From Haliea sp041746975 (GTDB lineage: Bacteria; Pseudomonadota; Gammaproteobacteria; Pseudomonadales; Halieaceae): a DNA stretch of 64,000 nt. Made by a program: the position numbers and the translations under genes. This document shows, one piece after another, positions 56,618-64,000 of the stretch. Each line of letters opens with the position of its first letter. The stretch's first letter is position 1. Under the pieces are notes generated by a model, which ran no database searches, was not told the DNA's origin, and worked only from the letters and a program-made list of their open reading frames with translations. The DNA lies in assembly GCA_041746975.1 (NCBI GenBank), contig JBGTGB010000058.1, positions 1-64,000 on the forward strand. Reading direction: 5' to 3'.

Positions 56618-57078
56618 CAGACCGACTGCTTTCTGGCGACGAGAAAGACGCCAGCGACGATCAGCACTGCTCCCAGCATTCGCGGCAGGGACATTTCAAT
56701 TCTGGGATAGCCGAGCCAGCCGTTGTGGTCCAGCACCATGGACGCCAGCAGCTGGCCGCCGACGATGCTGATGGCGAGCGTCAATGCCCCCAGTTTAGGT
56801 GCCAGATACACTGACATGGCGACATTGAAAGCGCCGAGCAGGCCACCCAGCCATGCCCACCAGGGAATGTCTGTCAGGGCCTCCGCCGCGGGCCAGGGCG
56901 CGTCGAGCAGGAGGGCAATCACGCCCAGAAGCAGCGTGCCGGTGAGAAAAGACAGGAATGCGGCCTGAATGGGCGAGTGCAGGGCGAGCCTTAGCTGTGC
57001 ATTGACGCCGGCCTGTGAGGCGGCGCAGGCGCCGGCCAGGAGGCTGCAGAGCAGCAGGAAAGTGGTGCTGAGAGTCAT
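56617..57078 (-). CDS. DUF606/YdcZ-family membrane protein (first of a pair)
   Basis: A 153-residue membrane protein with five hydrophobic helices of the DUF606 family: SQAGVNAQLRLAL, WWAWLGGLLGAFN, KLGALTLAISIVGGQLLAS. It is the first gene of a tandem pair; its stop overlaps the next ATG. The ATG at 57078 is preferred over the preceding GTG and TTG codons. It is divergent from sstT across about 100 bases. Function is inferred to be transport of a small solute by family only. Confidence 0.88.
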   Translation of the reverse strand: MTLSTTFLLLCSLLAGACAASQAGVNAQLRLALHSPIQAAFLSFLTGTLLLGVIALLLDAPWPAAEALTDIPWWAWLGGLLGAFNVAMSVYLAPKLGALTLAISIVGGQLLASMVLDHNGWLGYPRIEMSLPRMLGAVLIVAGVFLVARKQSV

Positions 57079-57182
57079 CACCAAAAACCACCCGAATGTA
57101 CGTGTGCTGTGTCCGCGAGAAACGGGAGTGTATCATCGGCCATGACCTACTATACGCCCCGCAGCAAAGAGAGTGAGAATCC

Positions 57183-58400
57183 ATGTCCATTCTGAGATTG
57201 GGCCTCGTTCCCCAGATCCTTATTGGCGTAGCACTCGGGGCCCTGCTGGGGTGGCTTGTACCGGGATTGGCGGCACCGCTGGGTCTGCTGGGTGAGCTCT
57301 TTGTTGGCATGCTGAAAGCGGTGGCGCCGCTACTGGTGCTGCTACTGGTAATGTCCGCCATCGCCAACAAGCACGAGAGTGGCAGCGACGGACGGAAGTC
57401 ACTGCTGACGCTGGCTCTGTATCTGGCGGGCACGGTGTGCGCTGCAGTAGTCGCAGTGTTAATGAGCCAGCTGTTTCCGCAGACCATTGCGCTCAGTGAG
57501 GGCGCCACGGGCAGTCCACCGCTGGCGGTGACTGCGGTGCTCGCCGATGTCCTGTTCAAACTCATCGACAACCCGGTGAATGCGCTGCTCACGGGCAACT
57601 TCCTCGGCTGCCTGACCTGGGCCATTCTGCTGGGTCTGAGCTTCCGCAAAGCCAACAACACGTTCAAGGAGCATCTGCAGACGCTGGCCAAGGGTGTCAC
57701 CGATATTGTCGGCTATGTCATCCGTCTGGCACCGCTGGGTATCTTCGGGCTGGTCTGCGCCACGGTGGCGACTACCGGTCTGTCGGCGCTGGTAGGCTAT
57801 GCCAGCCTGGCCGGGCTGCTGGTCGCCTGCATGCTGGTGATGGCGCTGCTGGTCAACCCGCTGCTGGTGTTTCTGCTGATCCAGCGCAACCCCTACCCGA
57901 TTGTCTTCAGGTGTCTGGAGGAGTCAGGAATCACCGCATTCTTTACTCGCAGCTCCGCCGCCAACATTCCGGTCAATCTCAACCTGGCGAAGAAAATGGG
58001 TATCAGCGAAGAACTCTATGCGGTGACCATCCCGATCGGTGCCACCGTCAATATGGCCGGTGCGGCAATCACCATCACGGTCCTTAGCCTGGCTGCTGCC
58101 AATACCCTGGGGATCGAGGTGTCCCTGGCCACAGCCCTGCTGCTCTGTGTTATCTCCGCCCTAGCTGCCTGCGGCGCCAGCGGGGTGCCATCCGGCAGCC
58201 TGTTGCTGGTGCCGCTGGCCTGTTCCCTGTTTGGCATTCCGCTGGACGTTGCCATGCAGGTTGTGGCGGTGGGCTTTGTCATCAGTGTCATTCAGGATTC
58301 AGCGGAGACGGCACTGAATTCCAGCACTGACGTCATCTACACCTATGCCGTGGATCAGCTGCCAGTACCGGCAAGCGAGAGCCGGGAGGCCACGGTATGA
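57183..58400 (+). CDS. sstT: Sodium/serine-threonine symporter
   Basis: A 405-residue inner-membrane transporter of the sodium:dicarboxylate (DAACS) family. The length and the motifs FFTRSSAANIPVNLNLA (hairpin with serine-rich motif), IPIGATVNMAGAAITIT and GASGVPSGSLLLVPLA match the serine/threonine transporter SstT rather than GltP. It imports serine and threonine with sodium. It overlaps the PhzF-family gene by ATGA, forming a small operon. Confidence 0.92.
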   Translation: MSILRLGLVPQILIGVALGALLGWLVPGLAAPLGLLGELFVGMLKAVAPLLVLLLVMSAIANKHESGSDGRKSLLTLALYLAGTVCAAVVAVLMSQLFPQTIALSEGATGSPPLAVTAVLADVLFKLIDNPVNALLTGNFLGCLTWAILLGLSFRKANNTFKEHLQTLAKGVTDIVGYVIRLAPLGIFGLVCATVATTGLSALVGYASLAGLLVACMLVMALLVNPLLVFLLIQRNPYPIVFRCLEESGITAFFTRSSAANIPVNLNLAKKMGISEELYAVTIPIGATVNMAGAAITITVLSLAAANTLGIEVSLATALLLCVISALAACGASGVPSGSLLLVPLACSLFGIPLDVAMQVVAVGFVISVIQDSAETALNSSTDVIYTYAVDQLPVPASESREATV

Positions 58401-59176
58401 AGCTGCGACAGTATCAGGTCGACGCCTTTGCCAGCCGTGTCTTCGAAGGCAATCCCGCGGCAGTTTGCCCGCTCGAGTCCTGGCTTGCTGACACGCTCCT
58501 GCAGGCCATAGCGATGGAGAACAATCTCTCCGAGACCGCGTATCTGGTGCCTGCGGGAAATAATTTCCAGCTGCGCTGGTTCACCCCCTCAACCGAGGTG
58601 GACCTCTGTGGCCACGCCACCCTGGCAGCAGCCCATGTGCTCTACACCGAGCTGGGCTACAGCGCCGACTACGTCCGCTTCGATACCCGCAGTGGCGAGC
58701 TGAGCGTGCGTCGGGACGGCGATCAGTACGTGCTGGACTTTCCCGTAAGTGTCCCCGAAATCTGCGCGGCGCCCGCTGGTCTGGCCGCGGCCCTGGGGCG
58801 GGAGCCAGAAGCGGTGCTGGCAGCGGATGACCTGGTGGCGGTGTTCGCCAGCGAGGACGAAGTGCGGAGACTGGAGCCTGATCAGGTTCTGCTAGCCGCG
58901 TTGGACTATCGAGGCGTTATCGTCACCGCGCCCGGGCAACAGCACGATTTCGTTAGCCGGTTCTTCGCCCCCAGGGTGGGGGTTCCCGAAGATCCGGTAA
59001 CCGGTTCCGCGCATTGCAAGCTGGTGCCCTACTGGGCGCAGCGTCTGGGCAAGCTCAGGATGAGTGCGCGCCAGGTTTCCCGGCGCGGTGGTGATCTGAC
59101 AGTGGAACTGCGCGGCGACCGGGTGCATATGGCTGGCCGCGCAGTGCTGTTCATGGCAGGGCAGATCCGACTTTAA
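58397..59176 (+). CDS. PhzF-family isomerase/epimerase-like protein
   Basis: A 259-residue protein of the PhzF family (diaminopimelate-epimerase-like fold, two similar halves). The start QYQVDAFASRVFEGNPAAVC and the catalytic glutamate in NNLSETAYL (Glu46) are present, as is the later motif DPVTGSAHC. True PhzF isomerises a phenazine precursor, but most members, as probably here, have no phenazine genes nearby and act on unknown small molecules. It is translationally coupled to sstT. Converges on a TonB receptor gene 17 bases away. Confidence 0.9.
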   Translation: MKLRQYQVDAFASRVFEGNPAAVCPLESWLADTLLQAIAMENNLSETAYLVPAGNNFQLRWFTPSTEVDLCGHATLAAAHVLYTELGYSADYVRFDTRSGELSVRRDGDQYVLDFPVSVPEICAAPAGLAAALGREPEAVLAADDLVAVFASEDEVRRLEPDQVLLAALDYRGVIVTAPGQQHDFVSRFFAPRVGVPEDPVTGSAHCKLVPYWAQRLGKLRMSARQVSRRGGDLTVELRGDRVHMAGRAVLFMAGQIRL

Positions 59177-59193
59177 ATGTAACGCCTGCGCAG

Positions 59194-61602
59194 TTAAAAC
59201 TCGTAGCGAGCATCCACGCCAAAAGCGCGCAGTTCACGATAGGTGTTGATGGCAAAACCCAGCACCCCGAAATCGATACCAAATTCGCGTATCTTTTCAT
59301 TGGTCAGGTTGCGACCCCACAAGCCTACCTCGAGGTTTCCACGCGCAACTGGAATGTCGCGCAGGGTGAGGCGGGCATTGAGCAGGTCATGCGCCGACAC
59401 CGAGTCGAAGTTATTGAGCTGATTGTGGAAACCGCGGTTGTCGGCGTAGGTCATGTCTGCCCGTGCTACCAGCGTCCCAACGGATGTGGCTGGAAAAGTG
59501 TACTGCGCAATCAGTGCGGCCGTATGTTCCGGCGCATGCACGTTGGTGGACGCAAAATCTTTGATCTCTCCTTCCCCCTGGGGTAGGCCGGTGATGGGGT
59601 TGGCAATACCTGTGACAAAAGTATCGAAGTCGATTTTCAGGTAGCCGTAGTTCGCCTGCAGCAACAGGCCTTCTAACGGCAGCAGTGTCAGGTCGATTTC
59701 TACGCCGGTGGCGGTGCTCTCGCCGGCATTGACGACGCGGGTAGAGGCGCCGCCCGAGCCCGCTTCGAACTGTGCTACCTGCCGATCGGTATAATCCATG
59801 TAGAACAGGGCGCCATTGAGGCGGGCACGCCGATCCCACAGTTCGGATTTCAGGCCCAGTTCGAAGGCGACGATCTCTTCCTCATCGGCGGGGCGGGTGA
59901 AGGAGGAGACCGTGGTTGCGCGTGCATTGTAGCCGCCCGAACGGAAGGCTGAGGACGCTGTAAAATAGGTGTTGACGTCCGGCGTCCACTGGTAGGACAG
60001 GGTCATCATCGGGCTGAAGTTGGTCCAGGTGGTACTGTCCTTCACAGTGTCTACACGCCCGAGATCCGAGAAATTGGTCGTCAGCGAAGCCTCCTTCCAG
60101 TCCTTGGACAGACGTGCTCCGACGGTGATGTCAAAGTCCTGGGTCAGGGACCAGGTTGCCTGACCGTAGGCTGCGACGGCATCGTTATCAATACCGTAGG
60201 CGAAGTCGGGATTGCCGAGGCGTACACTTTTGCCGATGCAGGCGGCGGGCCCCTGACCCTGGCAGAGGAACTGCTGTACCGGCAGGGGCTGCTGGCCAAA
60301 GGCGACAATGGCGGGTAGTACAAACCGCTGTGGGTTGAATTCTTCAGCCTCCTCGTGGAAGAAATATACGCCGGCGGTGTAGTTCAGACGATCGTCGAAG
60401 GCCGTACCCATGAGTTGAAACTCCTGGGTGACCTGATCCTGCTCGCTGAATCGCGTCGCAGCAAAACTCGATACGAATTCACCGGCGGGTATAAAGGTGC
60501 CGGTCGGGCCATTCAGCACCGTGTTGGCTGCAACGGGGACCATGCCAAAGCTGGTGCCTCTGGCGTGGCTGTCCCAATCGCGGTAGGAGGTGATGGATTT
60601 CAGGGTCACGTTTCCCAGGTTCCACTCCAGCGTCAACGCGTGGCCGGTAACGTCCGATGTGCCTTCGTCACTGCGGTTATCGCGCAGGGGCAGAGCACTC
60701 AATCGGTCCGGTGATGACACTGCCGCCAGTTGCTGATAAAACGCGCCACCCAGGCCAATATGGAAGGGGCGTACATGGCTCAGTTGCGAGGTCTGGTTGT
60801 TTTCCTGGCGTTCGGACCAGTCCCAGACGTAGTCTGCGGTGAAGTTCTCCGTCGGTGTCCAACGCAGCGCCGCGCGGGCGGCATCGGACTTGTACTCCCC
60901 GAGATCGTCGCCCGTGTACAGGCTCTTCACGTTACCGTCGTGCTGGCTGCGATGGTAGGAAATCTTGGCGGCAAAATCGCCAAATTTAGGGGTGTCCACA
61001 CTGGTTGTGCTGCGGAAGAAGCCTCGCTCCCCAAAGGTCAGCGCCTGGGAGAAGCCGAATTCCCCCGCCGGCCGTTTGGTGACCAGATTGATAGCCCCGC
61101 CGGTGGAGTTCCGGCCATAAAGAGTACCCTGGGGACCGCGCAGCACTTCAATGCGCTCCAGGTCAACGATGTCGAAGGCGGCGCCGGTGCTGCGGCCAAG
61201 ATACACACCGTCGACATACAGGCCGACTGCCGGGTCCGTGGTGAGTGCGGTTTCCACGGCCGCCACTCCACGGATCGCTATGCCCAGATTGGACTGGGAA
61301 CCGGGCTGTTTGTTGATACGGATATTGGGGATGTAGTCTGCTACCTGCGAAGCCTCGAAGGCGCCAATGGCCTGCAATTCCATCTCGCCCATGACGGCTA
61401 CCGAAATGGGCGTTTCCTGCAGGCCCGCTTCCCGGCGCTCCGCGGTGACGATGACCTCTTCCAGGGCAGTGCTGCGCGCCGGAGTCTGGGCCGTGGTCTG
61501 CGCCATGGCGGCGCCACTCAACAGGCAGATAGCGCTACCGATAATGGACTTTTGAAACACGGAGTGTCGTTCAACAACAGAATTACTGCGCAGGAATTTC
61601 AT
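59194..61602 (-). CDS. TonB-dependent outer-membrane receptor
   Basis: An 802-residue TonB-dependent receptor. A signal peptide ends near residue 35 (AAMAQ), a TonB box follows (LEEVIVTAERREAGLQ), then the plug with DLERIEVLRGPQGTLYGRNSTGG (about 145-168, split here by normal variation) and the barrel ending in DARYEF. GGAGA lies before the ATG. It is the third such receptor in the window and stands alone, between a PhzF-family gene and a lytic transglycosylase, so no substrate can be guessed from neighbours. Confidence 0.93.
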   Translation of the reverse strand: MKFLRSNSVVERHSVFQKSIIGSAICLLSGAAMAQTTAQTPARSTALEEVIVTAERREAGLQETPISVAVMGEMELQAIGAFEASQVADYIPNIRINKQPGSQSNLGIAIRGVAAVETALTTDPAVGLYVDGVYLGRSTGAAFDIVDLERIEVLRGPQGTLYGRNSTGGAINLVTKRPAGEFGFSQALTFGERGFFRSTTSVDTPKFGDFAAKISYHRSQHDGNVKSLYTGDDLGEYKSDAARAALRWTPTENFTADYVWDWSERQENNQTSQLSHVRPFHIGLGGAFYQQLAAVSSPDRLSALPLRDNRSDEGTSDVTGHALTLEWNLGNVTLKSITSYRDWDSHARGTSFGMVPVAANTVLNGPTGTFIPAGEFVSSFAATRFSEQDQVTQEFQLMGTAFDDRLNYTAGVYFFHEEAEEFNPQRFVLPAIVAFGQQPLPVQQFLCQGQGPAACIGKSVRLGNPDFAYGIDNDAVAAYGQATWSLTQDFDITVGARLSKDWKEASLTTNFSDLGRVDTVKDSTTWTNFSPMMTLSYQWTPDVNTYFTASSAFRSGGYNARATTVSSFTRPADEEEIVAFELGLKSELWDRRARLNGALFYMDYTDRQVAQFEAGSGGASTRVVNAGESTATGVEIDLTLLPLEGLLLQANYGYLKIDFDTFVTGIANPITGLPQGEGEIKDFASTNVHAPEHTAALIAQYTFPATSVGTLVARADMTYADNRGFHNQLNNFDSVSAHDLLNARLTLRDIPVARGNLEVGLWGRNLTNEKIREFGIDFGVLGFAINTYRELRAFGVDARYEF

Positions 61603-61741
61603 GGCATCTCCAGGGTGTGGGCATTACTTATGTTATGTTTTTGACCGCGGTTAGCTTAGACCATCACAGGCAGCTGATGCAAGCGCGGCCGGCGGGAAGC
61701 CAGCATGGTTTAAAAATGGCTGGTGCAGCCGCGTGCTATAG

Positions 61742-63589
61742 CTAGCCGCCGTAGCATTGCCTGACCGCTTCTGCACCATCCTTGCGGATTGCCTGATACT
61801 TGTCCCAGAACGCAGCGTCAATGCCGCGGAGGTAGGCATTGGTGTTGTCCTGGCGATAACGGGTCAGGTGCCGCGGTCCGCCGTTGTAGACGCCGTAGGT
61901 GGCTCGCGCCAGATCGTGGATATCGCCCCGCACCTCGTGTTCCTTGCGTTTGATTGCATAGTCGACCAGATAATGGGAGAGGATCTCGTTTCCGGCGCGG
62001 GCGTTATAACCGACATTTTTTAGCAGTGCATCCAGATCATAAATGTTGCGCCAGACATGCTGATTGATCTGCATCAGCCCCACCGAGCCTGCGGAAGACT
62101 GGATCGGGGTGACCTTGCCTTTGGTCTCGACGAATTGGCGCCAGCAGGACTCCTGCCAGGCGGTGGCTCGCATCATGTCTTCGTAGAGCTCAAAGTACTC
62201 AGCGGGCACCTTGCCGCGCTTGCGCTCAGCGGCAATGCTTTCATCCAGCAACTGCTCCATGGTTCGCAGGTAGCGATCCAGGTCATTCGGAGCTGGAATC
62301 CAGCCGGTCAGTTGTTTCACCAGCGCGGGGCTCACAGCCGCCGCCTGGGCGGGCGCTATCAGCCAGGCAAAAGGGCCGGCCGCAGGGGTGTCCTCCAGGG
62401 GCTCCAATTCCAGCTCCGGTTCCAGCCCCAGCAATTGCCGCAGCTGCGGATCAACCCGGGAGTCGTAGGCCAGTTGTTCCTCGGTAACCGCCGGCGCCAG
62501 CATGCGTGCCATCCGCCGCAGGGTGTTGCTGTCCAGGGCCAGGCCGAGGTGTGGGGCGGCGATATCCAGGGCTTCGAGGGCGTTGGCGGCACTGACGAAG
62601 GTTGCCACTTGCATGCCGCGGGCACCGGGCAGGTTGAGATCAGTGCTGCGCAGTAGCGGAGCCAGGCGTGCCCAGGTGGAGAGAAACAGGCTGCGCACGG
62701 GGTCGTGATCGCGAACGTCGGCTGCCAGGGCATCCCGCAATTCGTGCCTCGCCTCCAACAGGATTTCCGCCAGTGTGGCGCGTAATTCGGGTTCCGCGGG
62801 CGTTGCCAGATCCTTGACCAGCCAGGTGGCAAAGGCGTCCCAGGATTGCCACGCGGCGTCCCAGGCGGCCAGTTCCTCCGGCGTCAGCGCAGTTTCCTCC
62901 GTTGGCGCCCAATCGGGCGGGGGGGCAGGTGCCTCCAGGGAAAAAGTCACGCTCATGGCGTCCGTCTCGGCGCGCGCGGATTGCAGGTTCAGGGAGTTGG
63001 CGATGAGCCCGGGATCCGCTTCCCCGACCGGCAGTGCGTCCTGGAGCAGGGCGCGCAGATCGGTGACTGCGGGCCCGAAATCGATGTTGACGGCCCCGAG
63101 GCGGGGGTGGACCTGATCCTTGATCCAGTTCCAGACTACCCCGGACATGTTCCGTTGCCCCTCGACGTCGCCGCCGAGGATGTTTGAATCGGTGACCCGG
63201 AAGCTGACCCGCCCGCTGCCCGGCTCGACCAGGGCCTCCTTGAACGTCTCGATGCTGCCGTTCCAGGCGAAAGGCAGCAAGCAGCGCCCTCCCACCGGGG
63301 TGCCGGCGCGGGCGCTCACCCGGGTGGTCAACCGCAGCAGGCCGGTGTCTGTACCCTCGACCCGGGGGTCGTGGAGCATCAGGTAGTTGCAGTCGTTGCG
63401 GTCCCGGAACAGTTCGGCGTTGCCCTCCGGACCCTGGAAAACCTGCTGCTTCAGTGCGTCGCTGACGACCGCGTAGTCCAGGCTGACCGGCAGTTCAATG
63501 GATACCGCCAGCACCGGGAGCGGAAGCAGTGCCGGCAGCGCCCAGCACAGGCGCACGGCGATCCAATGACGGCAAACGAAACGGTACAT
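61742..63589 (-). CDS. Exported lytic transglycosylase (SLT domain)
   Basis: A 615-residue exported protein with a signal peptide at about residues 1-28 (LLPLPVLAVS). The last 170 residues are a soluble-lytic-transglycosylase domain: the catalytic glutamate is Glu480 in ATAWQESCWRQF, followed by SAGSVGLMQINQHVW and ATYGVYNGGPRHLTRY. It would cleave peptidoglycan glycan strands in the periplasm. The 450 residues before the domain (beta-rich, then alpha-helical) match no family I recognise. It lies downstream of the cut gene at 63667, with repeat copies between them. Confidence 0.9.
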   Translation of the reverse strand: MYRFVCRHWIAVRLCWALPALLPLPVLAVSIELPVSLDYAVVSDALKQQVFQGPEGNAELFRDRNDCNYLMLHDPRVEGTDTGLLRLTTRVSARAGTPVGGRCLLPFAWNGSIETFKEALVEPGSGRVSFRVTDSNILGGDVEGQRNMSGVVWNWIKDQVHPRLGAVNIDFGPAVTDLRALLQDALPVGEADPGLIANSLNLQSARAETDAMSVTFSLEAPAPPPDWAPTEETALTPEELAAWDAAWQSWDAFATWLVKDLATPAEPELRATLAEILLEARHELRDALAADVRDHDPVRSLFLSTWARLAPLLRSTDLNLPGARGMQVATFVSAANALEALDIAAPHLGLALDSNTLRRMARMLAPAVTEEQLAYDSRVDPQLRQLLGLEPELELEPLEDTPAAGPFAWLIAPAQAAAVSPALVKQLTGWIPAPNDLDRYLRTMEQLLDESIAAERKRGKVPAEYFELYEDMMRATAWQESCWRQFVETKGKVTPIQSSAGSVGLMQINQHVWRNIYDLDALLKNVGYNARAGNEILSHYLVDYAIKRKEHEVRGDIHDLARATYGVYNGGPRHLTRYRQDNTNAYLRGIDAAFWDKYQAIRKDGAEAVRQCYGG

Positions 63590-63604
63590 CTACACTTCCT
63601 GGGT

Positions 63605-63642
63605 TAAAGGGTCAGGTCCCTTTATTTTAAAGGGGTCAGGTC
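63605..63642. repeat. Short direct repeat (REP-like)
   Basis: TAAAGGGTCAGGTC at 63605-63618 and TAAAGGGGTCAGGTC at 63628-63642 differ by one inserted G. The motif resembles a dispersed intergenic repeat common in gammaproteobacteria, often linked to REP-associated transposases; here two copies sit in a 77-bp gap. Confidence 0.5.
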
Positions 63643-63666
63643 GATTATTGTAGCATCCCCTCCCTC

Positions 63667-64000
63667 TTAAGCCCCGTCCTTCTGCTCCAGGCCGGAGATG
63701 ATCGCGTCGACGTCCACGCTGTCACCCGCCAGCGTGTGGGTGATCGATTTCAGCTGCTGCAGGGAAACGCGCCCCCGCTTGCTTGCCAATTCCCGGGCGA
63801 CGTCGTCCAGACCTGCAGCGCCGTCGGTTGCCTCCTCCAGCGCCAGATGCAACCGGTGCATGAACACCGCCGCGCGGGCGGTGACCGGTCCGGAGGAACG
63901 CTTCACGAACAGGGTATCGGCCTTGCGGCCCCAGTTTTCCTTCCAGGCCACGGTCTGCTGGTAACGGAGATCGCTGAGCGCCCCCGAGCGCCAGAGGATG
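63667..64000 (-). CDS. Unrecognised protein, C-terminal part (cut by window edge)
   Basis: An open frame runs leftward from the window end to a stop at 63667, without interruption, giving at least 111 residues: phrases RYQQTVAWKENWGRKADT, AVFMHRLHLALEEATDG and SLQQLKSITHTLAGDSV. It is hydrophilic and mostly helical. No family is recognised. It is upstream of the lytic transglycosylase on the same strand, so the two could share a transcript, although the REP-like repeat lies between. The start is outside the window. Confidence 0.7.
   Translation of the reverse strand, partial: ILWRSGALSDLRYQQTVAWKENWGRKADTLFVKRSSGPVTARAAVFMHRLHLALEEATDGAAGLDDVARELASKRGRVSLQQLKSITHTLAGDSVDVDAIISGLEQKDGA

Noticed and set aside
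61603..61741. Short inverted repeats (AGCCA...TGGCT, GCTATAGC) as a terminator of the lytic transglycosylase gene
   Set aside because: Stems of five to eight bases with long loops and no T run on the right strand are too weak to call.

Overview
The window looks like a chromosomal segment of a free-living, probably marine, gammaproteobacterium. Three large TonB-dependent receptors with TonB-box N-termini of the form EEVxVTARxR, a FadE-type acyl-CoA dehydrogenase, FeSOD, SstT and many acyl-CoA enzymes would suit a Cellvibrionales/Halieaceae-like lineage. That placement is inferred from gene content; there is no rRNA or other marker here. No tRNA, rRNA or CRISPR array was seen. Genes are tightly packed and no gap between genes exceeds about 290 bases.

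Layout. (1) 1-150: the end of an IS3-type transposase. (2) 151-18748: a catabolic block. It has a periplasmic LolA-fold-like protein, two aldehyde dehydrogenases, a TonB receptor followed by an SSF symporter, an Asp/Glu-racemase-superfamily protein, a flavin monooxygenase, VOC, DUF1838 and DUF1330 proteins, and a nitrilase relative with a substituted triad. A PrpR-like sigma-54 activator lies divergent to an operon encoding CoA transferase, HMG-CoA-lyase-like enzyme and CoA transferase, which has a near-consensus -24/-12 promoter. (3) 18749-34260: a second catabolic island, visibly lower in GC where sampled. It contains a TonB receptor, an EamA exporter, two isochorismatase-fold hydrolases, an alpha/beta-hydrolase without the usual nucleophile, a CoA transferase, hydantoinase A and B, a CitE-type lyase, a GntR/HutC regulator, an itaconyl-CoA-hydratase-like MaoC protein, an acyl-CoA dehydrogenase and a nitroreductase. 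Four intergenic regions of the island carry a shared 14-bp palindrome (core TGTNCGNACA), which suggests one regulon under the GntR protein.

(4) 34412-41704: an exported amidohydrolase, a cysteine-desulfurase-like enzyme divergent from an Lrp/AsnC regulator, sodB and fadE. (5) 41893-44889: a secreted cucumisin-like subtilase. (6) 44964-51833: a DUF2971 gene, then a leftward, translationally coupled operon. It encodes a membrane-anchored class III aminotransferase, a PHP-glycosyltransferase fusion, phosphatidylserine decarboxylase and a DUF962/Mpo1-like membrane protein, and may be an uncharacterised polar-lipid pathway. (7) 51978-64000: metY, an IorAB-like molybdenum oxidoreductase, a tandem pair of DUF606 membrane proteins, sstT, a PhzF-family gene, a third TonB receptor, a lytic transglycosylase and a gene cut by the window end.

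The most interesting items are the GntR-operator regulon, with its apparent route from ring opening through amide hydrolysis and CoA activation to aldol-type cleavage, and the four-gene lipid-like operon. Functions of both pathways are inferred from family membership and gene order.
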